Source: Cytophagaceae bacterium (lineage in GTDB: Bacteria > Bacteroidota > Bacteroidia > Cytophagales > Spirosomataceae). Taken from it: DNA of 64,000 nt. This document shows positions 51,626 through 61,080 of the stretch, in pieces. Positions within the stretch are counted from its first letter, which is position 1; every line of letters begins with the position of its first letter. Position numbers and translations under genes: made by a program. The stretch lies in contig JADKIR010000004.1 in assembly GCA_016722655.1 (NCBI GenBank), positions 2,914,001 through 2,978,000 on the forward strand. The letters are read 5' to 3'. The notes beneath the pieces were generated by a model that ran no database searches, was not told the origin of the DNA, and was given only the letters and a program-made list of their open reading frames with translations.

Positions 51626-52246
51626 TTGATAATTTTTGAAGATAAAAATATAATTGTAGTAAACAAACCTTCTGGAATTTCTACGCTTCCCGAGGTGGAT
51701 AGTACATCGTTATTTGATTTATTAAAAAAAGACCGAGAGCTTTTTGAATTAAACCGAATTGACAAGCGGGTGAGCGGATTGGTATTATTTGCCAAAACCA
51801 AAGAATCGCAAGTGATTATCAATAAGCAATTTGCAGAAAGTAATGTAAAGAAATTTTATAAAGCTATAGTATCAAAAAAGCCTGACACTTTCACGGGCAT
51901 TTTAGAAAATTATCTCGAAAAAAATAAAAATAAATCATATATCTCCACACCTGAAAATAAAAAAGCCAAATATTCAAAACTCAGTTATGAATTAATTTCG
52001 AGTTCAGAAAGGTACCATCTTTTACAAATCGAACTTTTTACTGGTCGGTTTCACCAGATTCGTTGTCAGCTTGCCAATATCGGATGTCCTATTTTAGGTG
52101 ATTTAAAATATGGATACAGGCGAAGTAGCCCTGATGGAAGTATATTTTTGCATTGTTTTAAGCTTGATTTTGTACACCCCGGAACGCAAGAAAGAGTTGT
52201 ATTCGAAATCCCATGTCCTGAAATATGGTCGAAATATGGATTTTGA
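51626..52246 (+). CDS. RNA pseudouridine synthase, RluA family
   Basis: Isomerises specific uridines in rRNA or tRNA to pseudouridine. The 206 residues begin directly with the catalytic domain (IIFEDKNIIVVNKPSGISTLPE); there is no S4 RNA-binding domain. The catalytic Asp lies in NRIDKRVSGLVLFAKT, where the usual His of HRLD is Asn. The FTGRFHQIRCQLANIGCPILGDLKYG block is the classic RluA motif. The start is TTG at 51626: an in-frame stop lies 18 bp upstream and no ATG precedes the conserved start. A -7 element TAGTTTTG (51595-51602) is well placed. Target uridine unknown. Confidence 0.92.
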   Translation: MIIFEDKNIIVVNKPSGISTLPEVDSTSLFDLLKKDRELFELNRIDKRVSGLVLFAKTKESQVIINKQFAESNVKKFYKAIVSKKPDTFTGILENYLEKNKNKSYISTPENKKAKYSKLSYELISSSERYHLLQIELFTGRFHQIRCQLANIGCPILGDLKYGYRRSSPDGSIFLHCFKLDFVHPGTQERVVFEIPCPEIWSKYGF

Positions 52247-52266
52247 AAAATTTCTATAATAAATTA

Positions 52267-52317
52267 GCGAAAATTCGCAAAAAATATTTGATTCGCATTG
52301 TGAGGGTGTTATCTTTG
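52267..52317 (+). promoter_or_regulatory. Promoter of a candidate small RNA with adjacent TTCGC operator sites
   Basis: TTTG (52287-52290), 19 nt, then TATCTTTG (52310-52317) is a perfect Bacteroidota promoter that is not placed in front of any ORF. GCGAA-AA-TTCGC (52267-52278) lies just upstream. The heptamer ATTCGCA occurs at 52273-52279 and again at 52291-52297, directly after the -33 box, an offset of 18 bp. This suggests a regulated promoter. Confidence 0.65.
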
Positions 52318-52322
52318 TTTAA

Positions 52323-52413
52323 ATTTTACACTTCATCAATGTAAAAACAAAACATAGTTTTAATCTAAAAGGAGTCGCTTAAATATCATTTTTAAAACGA
52401 CTCCTCTTTTTTT
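52323..52413 (+). ncRNA. Candidate small RNA of about 90 nt
   Basis: The promoter at 52287-52317 predicts a start near 52323. The RNA would open with a perfect 7-bp hairpin TTTTACA / TGTAAAA (52324-52330 / 52340-52346), continue with an A-rich single-stranded stretch (52347-52369), and finish with a terminator: AGGAGTCG / CGACTCCT (52370-52377 / 52398-52405, interior pairing TTAAA/TTTAA) followed by a long T-run. It has no ORF; the only ATG is followed at once by TAA. The sequence is not explained by its neighbours, apart from the hairpin perhaps also ending the rhodanese gene. I cannot match it to a named RNA family. Confidence 0.55.
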
Positions 52414-52415
52414 TT
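52369..52415. terminator. Terminator hairpin between the candidate small RNA and the rhodanese gene
   Basis: An 8-bp GC-containing stem (52370-52377 / 52398-52405) has a T-run at 52407-52415 on the plus strand and T's on the minus strand past the left arm. It is strong for plus-strand transcription and moderate in the other direction. Confidence 0.85.
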
Positions 52416-52716
52416 AATTTAGGTTTAACCAGCTTCCTCCGTCATAAACTTCTTCTAAACCGGCACCTATCAGAATACGTTTTGCATTGCTGCTACGCAT
52501 GCCTGAAGCACAACAAACCACTACTGGCTTCCGGTAATTTTTAATTTTTGTGATGTTGTTCTGGATTTTGTCCAAAGGAATATTTACTGATCCTTTTACA
52601 TGACCTCCTGCAAATTCGCCGGGAGTTCGTACATCCACTATCACTGCTCCATTTTCAATAATGCTTTTTACATCTACTTTTGGTCCGCCACCAAATAAAC
52701 TGCTAAAGAATCCCAT
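52414..52716 (-). CDS. Rhodanese-like domain protein
   Basis: 100 residues when started at ATG 52716 (MGFFSSLFGGGPKVD). The longer frame from 52782 has an unlikely head rich in Cys and His. It is a single rhodanese domain: IIENGAVIVDVRTPGEFAGGHVKGSVNIP, PVVVCCASGMRSSNAKRIL and DGGSWL. The catalytic loop CCASGMRS has the active Cys, so it can carry persulfide sulfur. It probably acts as a cytoplasmic sulfurtransferase; the acceptor is unknown. It is isolated, with a 241-bp gap before the divergent membrane protein gene. Confidence 0.9.
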   Translation of the reverse strand: MGFFSSLFGGGPKVDVKSIIENGAVIVDVRTPGEFAGGHVKGSVNIPLDKIQNNITKIKNYRKPVVVCCASGMRSSNAKRILIGAGLEEVYDGGSWLNLN

Positions 52717-52957
52717 AATATATTGATTTTTTTGATTGCAAAATTCGCTGGTATGTAAGCAATAATCTGTGAGAATTATCACTTTTTAAATGGATAACAA
52801 AAAATAAAATAAACAATTCAGTTTTTAAATCCTTAATTATTATTCTATGTGACTGATAAGAAGATTTTAAGTTTTAAAAGTATATTTAAACATGAAAAAT
52901 TGCCGATATGTTATTTTTTTCTTTCATTTGTACTCATAAACTAAAACGTAATTTACA

Positions 52958-53398
52958 GTGAAAAAACTCATACTTATTCTGATTTTATTATTGCTTGTTT
53001 TCATTGGATGGTATATAAGCACAGGTTATTTTTCATCGGGAGAAAGGGCTGGTACCATCTCTAAACTAAGTGAAAGAGGTTATGTTTTCAAAACCAACGA
53101 AGGTGTACTTAACGAAGGGGGTTATTCAGGTGAAACTGGTACATTGGCACCACGTTATTGGGATTTTTCTGCAAAAGAGGATTCTGTAGTTGAAAAACTT
53201 AAGATAGCATTATCTACAGGAGAAAGAATCACATTGCACTATCAGGAAAAATTCCTAAAATTCCCATGGAATGGTGACACTAAATATTTTATTACAGATG
53301 TAACGTTTCTGCCTAAACCAGCACCGGTAGCACCAGTTGCTCCGGAAGTTCCTCAAGCTGAAGTCGTAGCTCCGGTGGATACTTTAAAAACACTTTGA
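52958..53398 (+). CDS. Small single-pass membrane protein of unknown function
   Basis: 146 residues from a GTG start (no ATG in a sensible place). An N-terminal membrane helix (LILILILLLLVFIGWYIST) is followed by a periplasmic domain: SSGERAGTISKLSERGYVFKTNEG, PRYWDFSAKEDSVVEKLK, ITLHYQEKFLKFPWNGDTKYFITDV. It ends in a Pro/Ala/Val-rich tail (KPAPVAPVAPEVPQAEVVAPV). This conserved Bacteroidota protein has been mislabelled as 6-phosphogluconate dehydrogenase in some annotations; nothing here supports that. Function unknown. It is monocistronic with its own terminator. Confidence 0.72.
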   Translation: MKKLILILILLLLVFIGWYISTGYFSSGERAGTISKLSERGYVFKTNEGVLNEGGYSGETGTLAPRYWDFSAKEDSVVEKLKIALSTGERITLHYQEKFLKFPWNGDTKYFITDVTFLPKPAPVAPVAPEVPQAEVVAPVDTLKTL

Positions 53399-53425
53399 TT
53401 TTATATTTTTAAAAATAATAAATAG

Positions 53426-53457
53426 AGGCTGTCTGCAAAGGGCAGCCTTTTTTTTTT
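53426..53457 (+). terminator. Rho-independent terminator
   Basis: A 9-bp stem AGGCTGTCT / GGGCAGCCT (53426-53434 / 53440-53448, two wobbles), 5-nt loop, then a run of ten T. It follows the small membrane protein gene. Confidence 0.92.
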
Positions 53458-53559
53458 GAGGAGAAAAAAATTATTAAATTAAAACTCCAAAAAAGGAGAG
53501 TAAAGGCGAGTTATTCATTATCACTTCTTTATTTTTGATTTAAACTTCAACCTTGAATC

Positions 53560-56500
53560 ATGTCTAAAATCAGGACGCTTCTCTTTGTATTTTTTGTTTC
53601 TGTACTGAATCTGAATGCTCAGTTTGCTATACAAAATCTCAGAACCAATTACAGAGTAACCCCGATGGGTACCGATTTGCCTAAACCCCAGTTTTCTTGG
53701 CAGATGAAATCCTTGGATAATGGCAGGGGATTGGAGCAAATCGCCTATAGGATAATTGTTAAAGATGAAAAAGGGTTGACTGTTTGGGATTCCAAAAAAG
53801 TAAATTCTGGACAAGCTCACGCCATACAATATGAGGGGATAGCATTTGCCGCAAGTACAAAATACACTTGGACGGTACAGGTCTGGGACAACAAAGGAAA
53901 GGTTTCAAAAGCTACTTCATGGTTTGAAACCGGACTGTTGAATACCTCAGAATCCGCCTGGTCCGGTGCACAATGGATTGGAGGAGGCGATGAAGATTTG
54001 GTTTTTTACCTGCATTATCTTTCGGTATTTAAACTTAGTTTCGGCATCCAATTAGATAAGGGTTCAGCCTCAACCAAAGGTTCGGTAATATTTGGAGCCA
54101 ATGATACCCGCCTTGCCAACAAATACCTGAATCTGATGGGCGTAGAGAGAGGCAGAAACGAAAGTTACACCGAAATCGAACTGGATATTTCAGGTTTGAA
54201 TTCAGAAAATGGCAAAGCTAAACTAAATATTTACAGAATTGGCTATACCAATGATGATAGGGAAGAAGTTCCCCTGAAATCGTTGGAAATACCTGATAAA
54301 CTGATAAATAATGACAATAAGTATGAAAAACACAGAATCATAGCTGAATCTAACTTCGGAATTTTTGAATTCTATATTGATGGTAATGATGCGGCACACA
54401 AAGTAGAGATACCAATGCCCGAGCAGTATTCTCCTTTTGCTCCGAGGGGCCTAAACCTGAATCCGGTGGGATCGGGCAATAATTTTATCAGTTTTCCGAT
54501 GGTGGCTGATTTCGGATTTAAGACCCGTGAAGGTCAGGCCGCGACATTTTCAGATTTGAAAGTTTCTAATTTCAGATTTCCATCCAATACCCTTTTCGAA
54601 GACAAATATGCCCAGTTGCTCTCAGGAGTAGAAAAATCGGGAGATGCTTACAAATTTTCAGGAAAAATGTTGGTTACAGGAAACGCCACTCAAAATGCAG
54701 CACCTATGCTGAGAACTACATTTAAAACCAAACCAGGTATCAAAAAAGCACGGCTTTATGTGACTGCCCGTGGGATTTATGAAATGTATCTCAACGGGAA
54801 AAGAGTAAGCGATGAATATTTCAATCCGGGATTTACACAATATAACAAACATCACCAATATCAGACTTTTGATATTACTTCTACACTTCAAACAGGTAAA
54901 GAAAATGCCATTGGAGCATGGTTAAGTGAAGGTTGGTGGAGCGGAAATATCACCTACAGTGGGGAAAGCTGGAACTATTTCGGTGACCGTCAATCACTTT
55001 TGTCCAAAATTGTAATTACTTATAATGATGGTACTGAGCAGGTTATTACCTCTAATGAAAATGACTGGAAATTGTTTACCGATGGTCCTGTGAGATATGG
55101 ATCCTATTTTCAGGGAGAAGTATATGATGCTACCAAAGAAGCCGCAATCATAAACTGGTCTGCCCCGGGTTATGACGATTCAAAATGGAAAAAGGCAGTT
55201 TCAGTGCCCCTGGAAGGGAATGCCTTTATCGGTGCATTTTCTGAAAGAAGTCAACCTTATACATTTGATTATAAAGATTTTAAGTTAATTGGAAATTTAG
55301 ACGAAAACGTAAAAATTGTAAAAACCCTCACTTCCAAATCAGTTAAAGAAGTAAGGCCGAAAGTTTTTGTGTATGATATGGGGCAAAATATGGTAGGAGT
55401 GCCTCAGATTTTGATAAAAAATGGCAAAAAAGGGCAGATAATTAATTTAAGGTTTGCCGAAATTACCTATCCCGAACTTCCGGAATACAAGGGTAATGAA
55501 GGTATGATTATGCTCGAAAATATCAGGGCTGCACTGGCTCAGGACCGATATATTTTAAAAGGCGGCGATGAAATCATCCAGCCACGATTCACTTTTCATG
55601 GCTATCAATATCTGGAAATCACCGGCATAGATACTCCGATTCCTGTTCAGGAGGTGAAAGGGCTGGTTTTAAGCTCAGTGCAACAAATTTCCTCTGATTA
55701 CAAAACCAACAATCCTCTGGTAAATAAGCTTTGGGAAAATATCACCTGGTCGCTTAGAAGCAACTTTCTTTCAATCCCAACCGACTGCCCGCAACGAAAT
55801 GAACGGATGGGCTGGAGTGGTGACATTTCGGTATTTGCCAAGGCCTCTACTTTTTTGGCTGATGCTCCCATGTTTTTAAGAAGACACATGCTGGCCATGC
55901 GGGATATTCAAAATGAAAGCGGAAGATTTACCGACGTAGCCCCGGTAGGTGGTGGGTTTGGTGGTACACTTTGGGGCAGTGCGGGCATTACCGTTGCCTG
56001 GGAAACCTGGCAGCAATATGGTGACAAACAGCTCCTTGAAGAACATTTTGATGCAATGCTTAAATACATTAATTTTTTGGAAACCAAAATAGATCCTAAA
56101 ACCGGAATTTTGAATGAAGGGCCTCTGGGCGACTGGCTTAGTCCGGAAGGCAATAAAAATGACAATACCCTCTTTTGGATGGCTTATTATGCCTATGATC
56201 TCGATATTTTGGCAAAAATGGCAAAAGCTTTGGGTCGGTCAGGTATTTCGGAATCTCTTATGGCAAAAAGTCAAAGTATCAAAGCGAAATTTAACGAAAC
56301 CTATCTGGATCAGAACGGCAAAACCATTAAATCTGGTATGAAGACCGGATTCATCGGAGCTCCCAATGAAAAAGATGGCCGTGATAGTTTTGCAAAAGGC
56401 ACAATCATGGACACCCAGGCTTCTTATGCCATCCCGATGGCTCTGGGAACATTTGACGCCAAAAATAAACCTCTTGCCTTACAAAAATTCAAAACAGTTA

Positions 56501-57129
56501 TTTCGAGAAAAAATACCGATGATGGCGGTGTGGAAAGACCGGAATATTCCCTCATGACCGGTTTCATAGGCACGGCATCCATCTCAGAGGCACTTTCTGA
56601 AAACGGAGCAACAGATTTAGCTTATAAACTTTTGACCAACAAGCAATATCCATCCTGGTTGTATTCGGTGGTTAATGGTTCTTCTTCGATTTGGGAAAGA
56701 CTCAATAGTTATACGGTTGAAAATGGTTTTGGTGGAAACAACAGCATGAATTCCTTTAATCATTATTCTTTTGGAGCGGTTGCAGCCTGGATGTACAACT
56801 ATTCATTGGGTATCCAGCGTGATTCTGACTCTCCGGCATTTAAGAATTTTATTTTGCAACCTTCACCCGATCCCAATGGGGATATCACTTCAGCATCAGG
56901 ATATTACGATTCGGTTTATGGTCGTATTTCAAGTGAATGGAAAAAGGAAAAAGGAAAATTAACATTCAAATGCACTGTGCCTCCCAACTCCAGATCTACG
57001 TTGTTTTTACCTGCAAATGATATTTCCAAAGTGCTGGAATCAGGTAAAAAATTGACCAATGCAACAATTGAAAATGGAAAAGTGAAAATGACTTTGGGTT
57101 CGGGTACTTATGTTTTTAATGTGAGATGA
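53560..57129 (+). CDS. Alpha-L-rhamnosidase, GH78
   Basis: An exported 1189-residue enzyme that releases L-rhamnose from glycans or rhamnosides. The signal peptide is MSKIRTLLFVFFVSVLNLNAQ. An N-terminal FN3-like domain (to ~130) is followed by TSESAWSGAQWIGGGDE, a concanavalin-like insert (~145-350), and the rhamnosidase N-domain with LYVTARGIYEMYLNGKRVSDEYFNPGFTQY. The (alpha/alpha)6 barrel is at ~700-1040, with the general acid E748 in DCPQRNERMGW and GPLGDWLSPEG. The C-terminal beta domain includes GSSSIWERLNSY and the FNHYSFGAVAAWMY block. It is the first gene of a glycan-related run but has no adjacent SusCD pair. Confidence 0.96.
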   Translation: MSKIRTLLFVFFVSVLNLNAQFAIQNLRTNYRVTPMGTDLPKPQFSWQMKSLDNGRGLEQIAYRIIVKDEKGLTVWDSKKVNSGQAHAIQYEGIAFAASTKYTWTVQVWDNKGKVSKATSWFETGLLNTSESAWSGAQWIGGGDEDLVFYLHYLSVFKLSFGIQLDKGSASTKGSVIFGANDTRLANKYLNLMGVERGRNESYTEIELDISGLNSENGKAKLNIYRIGYTNDDREEVPLKSLEIPDKLINNDNKYEKHRIIAESNFGIFEFYIDGNDAAHKVEIPMPEQYSPFAPRGLNLNPVGSGNNFISFPMVADFGFKTREGQAATFSDLKVSNFRFPSNTLFEDKYAQLLSGVEKSGDAYKFSGKMLVTGNATQNAAPMLRTTFKTKPGIKKARLYVTARGIYEMYLNGKRVSDEYFNPGFTQYNKHHQYQTFDITSTLQTGKENAIGAWLSEGWWSGNITYSGESWNYFGDRQSLLSKIVITYNDGTEQVITSNENDWKLFTDGPVRYGSYFQGEVYDATKEAAIINWSAPGYDDSKWKKAVSVPLEGNAFIGAFSERSQPYTFDYKDFKLIGNLDENVKIVKTLTSKSVKEVRPKVFVYDMGQNMVGVPQILIKNGKKGQIINLRFAEITYPELPEYKGNEGMIMLENIRAALAQDRYILKGGDEIIQPRFTFHGYQYLEITGIDTPIPVQEVKGLVLSSVQQISSDYKTNNPLVNKLWENITWSLRSNFLSIPTDCPQRNERMGWSGDISVFAKASTFLADAPMFLRRHMLAMRDIQNESGRFTDVAPVGGGFGGTLWGSAGITVAWETWQQYGDKQLLEEHFDAMLKYINFLETKIDPKTGILNEGPLGDWLSPEGNKNDNTLFWMAYYAYDLDILAKMAKALGRSGISESLMAKSQSIKAKFNETYLDQNGKTIKSGMKTGFIGAPNEKDGRDSFAKGTIMDTQASYAIPMALGTFDAKNKPLALQKFKTVISRKNTDDGGVERPEYSLMTGFIGTASISEALSENGATDLAYKLLTNKQYPSWLYSVVNGSSSIWERLNSYTVENGFGGNNSMNSFNHYSFGAVAAWMYNYSLGIQRDSDSPAFKNFILQPSPDPNGDITSASGYYDSVYGRISSEWKKEKGKLTFKCTVPPNSRSTLFLPANDISKVLESGKKLTNATIENGKVKMTLGSGTYVFNVR

Positions 57130-57331
57130 TTCATTCCAAATACCAGTAAACCTGCTGCACTCTGAAAATCTTCATATTTGCCTTTTCAGGAAATTTCAAC
57201 AAAAGGATAAAATATACTCTGACTATCAGTGTTTTATGTTTTAAATTATTTGAACTTGTATAATGAATCATGAGATTTATCATACTAAAAGGTTATTTTT
57301 GAGTCTATTTTTGATTGTCAAACTCCTTTAA

Positions 57332-59578
57332 ATGATTCAAAAACTATTCTATTTTTTCTTTGGCATTATAGTCTCTTTTTCTTCTCTTGCCCATAAAGGG
57401 ACATTGGTGGGAAAGGTTAAGGATCAAAAAAGTGGTATCAATATTCCGGGAGCGAGTATTTCATTGAAGGATCAGAAACTTGGCACTGTCTCTGATGAAT
57501 TTGGATATTTTAAAATATCAAATCTTGAGCCGGGAAAATATTGGGTTGAGGTCTCGTTCGTGGGATATGTTTCTCAAAATCAATTTGTTGAAATTAAATC
57601 TGATGAGACTACTTTCATCGAATTTTCCATGCCGGAAAAACAATTTGAGCTTAATGAAGTAAAGATTTCGGCCAGCAATCCACAGAAACAACAGGTTATT
57701 TCCAGCCTTGACATTCGTACCCGCACCATCAATAACTCTCAGGAAGTACTCAGAATTATTCCCGGAATTGTGATTGGTCAGCACGCTGGAGGAGGCAAAG
57801 CTGAGCAGATATTTCTCAGGGGTTTTGATATTGACCATGGCACCGATATCCAACTCACCGTCGATGGAATGCCCATCAATATGGTGTCTCATGCACATGG
57901 ACAGGGTTATGCCGATGCCCATTTTATCATTCCAGAGCTCATTGACAAAGTAGATTTTAAAAAAGGTATGTACGATGCCGAAAAAGGGAATTTCTCTACC
58001 GCAGGCTGGGCAAATTTTAAAACCAAAAGCATCCTTGATCAAAATTTTGCCAAAGCTGAAGCAGGTATGTTTAACACCTGGAGGTTGGTTTCCGGTGTTA
58101 ATTTGCTCAAAAAACAAAACCAAAATGCCTATTTGGCAACAGAATACAATTATTCGAATGCCTATTTTGATTCTCCGCAAAAATTTAATCGTCTGAATAT
58201 TTTTGGGAAATATCATAACCATATTTCGAAAAATGCCAATCTCACCCTCACCGGCTCTACATTTTGGAGCAAATGGAATGCCTCAGGGCAGATTCCCGAT
58301 CGGGCAGTGGCAGCCGGTACAATCGGATTTTATGGTGCCATTGACCCCAATGAGGGCGGACAAACCAGCCGAAATAATTTCAATGCTGAGTTGGTCACAT
58401 TAACTCGTAATAATCATGTATGGAAAAATCAGGTTTGGTTTTCAAATTATAACTTTGAACTATATTCCAACTTTACTTTCTTTTTCGAAGACCCCGAAAA
58501 CGGTGACCAGATCAGACAAAAAGAGAAAAGAAATTTATTCGGGTACAATTCCAATTATGCGTTTTCTCATCATTTGGGAGGTAACCAGAGCACCTTAAAT
58601 TTGGGTTTAAATTACCGGCACGACCTCACCAAAAATTCCGAGCTATCACATACCTTAAACCGTGAAATCCTTATAAATGCTATGATGTTGGGCGATGTCA
58701 ATGAGGCTAATTTGGGTCTTTTTCTGGATGAAACCGTCCAACTTGGCTCTAAACTTTCAGCCACCGCCGGATTAAGGTTTGATTATTTCAAAAATTCATA
58801 TTTGGATAAATTGCAAAACAATAAATCTGAAAATGCCGGGGCTGCCATATTTTCACCGAAGTTTAATTTATATTTTACCCAAAACAAAAATCTGCAGTTT
58901 TATTTAAATACCGGAAAAGGTTTCCATAGCAATGATACTCGGGCGGTTGTACCTCAAAACGGCCTTGAAATCCTGCCTGCTGCCTATGGTTCTGATTTGG
59001 GCGTAATACTCAAACCCGCTCCCAGAATGGTACTGAATGCTGCTCTATGGTATTTATGGCTAGGTCAGGAGTTTGTATATGTGGGTGATGCAGGAGTTGT
59101 GGAGCCATCAGGCAAAACTCAAAGGAGTGGGGTGGATGTTTCGGTTAGATATCAGATTTACAAAAACTTATTTGCCGACTTGGATGCCAACTGGGCAAAA
59201 CCCCGTGCGATAGGGGAGGCAGAAGGCGAAAATTTGATACCCCTGGCTGTGAAATTTACAAGCATTGGAGGTATTACCCTAAAAAATGAATTCGGTTGGA
59301 ACGGTAGTCTTCGGTATCGATATGTGGCAGATCGACCCGCCAATGAAGATGGGAGTATAGTTGCTAATGGCTATTTTGTGAGTGATGCTTTGATAAATTA
59401 TTCCAAAAAAAATAAAAGCATTGGACTTTCGGTTCAGAATATTTTCAATACGAAATGGAAGGAGACACAGTTTGCCACGCTCAGTCGCCTGAAAAATGAA
59501 ACCGATGCGGTAGCGGAGATTTGTTTTACACCAGGAACGCCATTTAATGCCAGAATTGTTTTCAGTATTATTTTTTAA
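57332..59578 (+). CDS. TonB-dependent receptor with carboxypeptidase-like N-domain and His-rich plug
   Basis: 748-residue outer-membrane receptor. After a signal peptide (to ~20), residues ~23-110 are a carboxypeptidase-regulatory-like domain (KDQKSGINIPGASISLKDQ). The plug contains NNSQEVLRIIPGIVIGQHAGGGKAEQIFLRGFDIDHGTD. The segment MVSHAHGQGYADAHF is His-rich, which together with HGTD suggests a metal or metal-complex ligand. The barrel ends in FSIIF. It has no SusD partner, unlike the receptor at 29.8 kb, so it is a classic TBDR rather than a SusC. The ligand is unproven. Its 3' end overlaps the convergent oxidase gene by 11 bp. Confidence 0.9.
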   Translation: MIQKLFYFFFGIIVSFSSLAHKGTLVGKVKDQKSGINIPGASISLKDQKLGTVSDEFGYFKISNLEPGKYWVEVSFVGYVSQNQFVEIKSDETTFIEFSMPEKQFELNEVKISASNPQKQQVISSLDIRTRTINNSQEVLRIIPGIVIGQHAGGGKAEQIFLRGFDIDHGTDIQLTVDGMPINMVSHAHGQGYADAHFIIPELIDKVDFKKGMYDAEKGNFSTAGWANFKTKSILDQNFAKAEAGMFNTWRLVSGVNLLKKQNQNAYLATEYNYSNAYFDSPQKFNRLNIFGKYHNHISKNANLTLTGSTFWSKWNASGQIPDRAVAAGTIGFYGAIDPNEGGQTSRNNFNAELVTLTRNNHVWKNQVWFSNYNFELYSNFTFFFEDPENGDQIRQKEKRNLFGYNSNYAFSHHLGGNQSTLNLGLNYRHDLTKNSELSHTLNREILINAMMLGDVNEANLGLFLDETVQLGSKLSATAGLRFDYFKNSYLDKLQNNKSENAGAAIFSPKFNLYFTQNKNLQFYLNTGKGFHSNDTRAVVPQNGLEILPAAYGSDLGVILKPAPRMVLNAALWYLWLGQEFVYVGDAGVVEPSGKTQRSGVDVSVRYQIYKNLFADLDANWAKPRAIGEAEGENLIPLAVKFTSIGGITLKNEFGWNGSLRYRYVADRPANEDGSIVANGYFVSDALINYSKKNKSIGLSVQNIFNTKWKETQFATLSRLKNETDAVAEICFTPGTPFNARIVFSIIF

Positions 59579-60932
59579 ATATTTCCAAAATCTTTTCGGC
59601 TTCTCTTATACCGCTCAAATATGCCCCATGCGTAGTTGAGAAATAGTCTTTTTCGGTATGTTCTCCTGCAAAAAACAGTTTTTGATTTACAGTTGCCGCG
59701 AGATCATCAAAATGACTCATCTCTGTTTCAACCGCAGTGAAAGAATATGCACCATAAGCATTTGGATTACTTCCCCATTTTGTCCTTAACATTTGTGTGG
59801 GTTGAGGTATAGAAGAGCCATAAATATCTTTCAAATGGATCATAATTTGGCTGATAACTTCCGCATCACTCTGTTTTTCAGTTGCCCGGGCGGCATCGGC
59901 GTAAGCAAAGGTCATAAGTGCGTTGGTTTCAGGATGGTATTTATTTACATTAACAAAATAATTAAACCGGTCCGGGACGTCAGGCGTGTAGGTAATATAT
60001 TGGACGTCATCCCAAAATGCTTTTTCCCAGGTCAGTAAAAACTTATTCACACAATTCATTCCTATTTTTTCGATTGCATTTAGTTTGTTTTCAGGAAGTT
60101 GCGGTGAAAATGAAATCACTTTGTTTTTTAAAACACCGAGGGGTATAGTCACAATTACACGGTCGGCAAGGCTTTCTTTGCCATTATGTGTTACTTTAAT
60201 TTTTTCTCCCGAATAATCGATTTCGGTGACTTTTTGATTTAGTTTAATATCTAAGTCATTTGCCAGATATTCCGGTATTTTGTCATAACCATTGGTTGCG
60301 ATTTTTTCCACACTTCCAAATATCTCTCCTTCATCATATAGCAATGAAGATAGTTGAAACAGGTCACCGGTATCAAATGTGACATAGGCAGAGAGAAAAA
60401 ATTGCCATAACCGGTCATTGAAATATTCCGGGAAATTGCTTTGAAAAACTTCGCCAAAACTCTTTTCCGGATTGCCTTTCTTCGTCAAAGTATCCATGAT
60501 TTCATAAAACCGTGTTTCAGTAGAATCAAATAAACTCCCGGATCTTTTTCTTCCGCCTATATCATAAGACACGATGCTTTCTTCAACCGTTTCGAAAGTA
60601 AGCATACCCGCCTTTTCGGCAAGATCAGTAATCGGATTTTTTTTGATGCCATGAATCCAACTTGCTCCCTCATCGAAATCTATTCCTAAAATACGGTTGG
60701 TTCTGGTTCTTCCTCCTATTTTTTCCTGAGCCTCAAGTACTCTTACATCAAACCCATTTTCTGAAAGCATTTTTGCAGCAGTCAATCCCGAGATTCCGGC
60801 TCCAATGATTATCACTGAGGTACCATTTGGCACAATAAATTTATCCTTGCATGAACTCAGATATGAAGCAAAAAGTGGTAAGGATAAGCCATATTTCAAA
60901 AATTCACGCCTTTCTAGTTTTTGTAATTTCAT
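59568..60932 (-). CDS. FAD-dependent flavin amine oxidase family protein (exported)
   Basis: I start it at ATG 60932 (454 residues); the longer frame from 60989 gives no signal peptide. MKLQKLERREFLKYGLSLPLFASYLSSC is a lipoprotein-like or Tat-like signal ending in Cys. The FAD-binding start is SVIIIGAGISGLTAAKMLSENGFDVRVLEAQEKIGGRTRT. The substrate-domain features GASWIHGI and the C-terminal LFFAGEHTEKDYFSTTHGAYLSGIREA match monoamine/polyamine oxidases. RVIVTIPLGVLKN is also family-typical. It oxidises an amine with O2 or another acceptor; the substrate is unknown. Confidence 0.92.
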   Translation of the reverse strand: MKLQKLERREFLKYGLSLPLFASYLSSCKDKFIVPNGTSVIIIGAGISGLTAAKMLSENGFDVRVLEAQEKIGGRTRTNRILGIDFDEGASWIHGIKKNPITDLAEKAGMLTFETVEESIVSYDIGGRKRSGSLFDSTETRFYEIMDTLTKKGNPEKSFGEVFQSNFPEYFNDRLWQFFLSAYVTFDTGDLFQLSSLLYDEGEIFGSVEKIATNGYDKIPEYLANDLDIKLNQKVTEIDYSGEKIKVTHNGKESLADRVIVTIPLGVLKNKVISFSPQLPENKLNAIEKIGMNCVNKFLLTWEKAFWDDVQYITYTPDVPDRFNYFVNVNKYHPETNALMTFAYADAARATEKQSDAEVISQIMIHLKDIYGSSIPQPTQMLRTKWGSNPNAYGAYSFTAVETEMSHFDDLAATVNQKLFFAGEHTEKDYFSTTHGAYLSGIREAEKILEIFKK

Positions 60933-61012
60933 TATTTTTTCAAAGCAAGCATAACGAAATCCAAAGGATATGAATTGCTTTTCACCCATGATTTGTCGAA
61001 AAAAATACTTAA

Positions 61013-61029
61013 TGTATCGAAATGATACA
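61013..61029. promoter_or_regulatory. Inverted repeat in a divergent promoter region
   Basis: TGTATC-GAAAT-GATACA is a perfect 6-5-6 inverted repeat, 80 bp from the oxidase start and 52 bp from the barrel-protein start. It is a candidate operator for either divergent gene. Confidence 0.4.
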
Positions 61030-61080
61030 ATTAAAATTTAAAATTTTTCCGATATTTGGGAAACTATAATTTTTATCAAA

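Noticed and set aside
57518..58222. A 234-residue minus-strand open frame
   Set aside because: It lies wholly opposite the well-conserved TonB-dependent receptor and shows no family motif or promoter.
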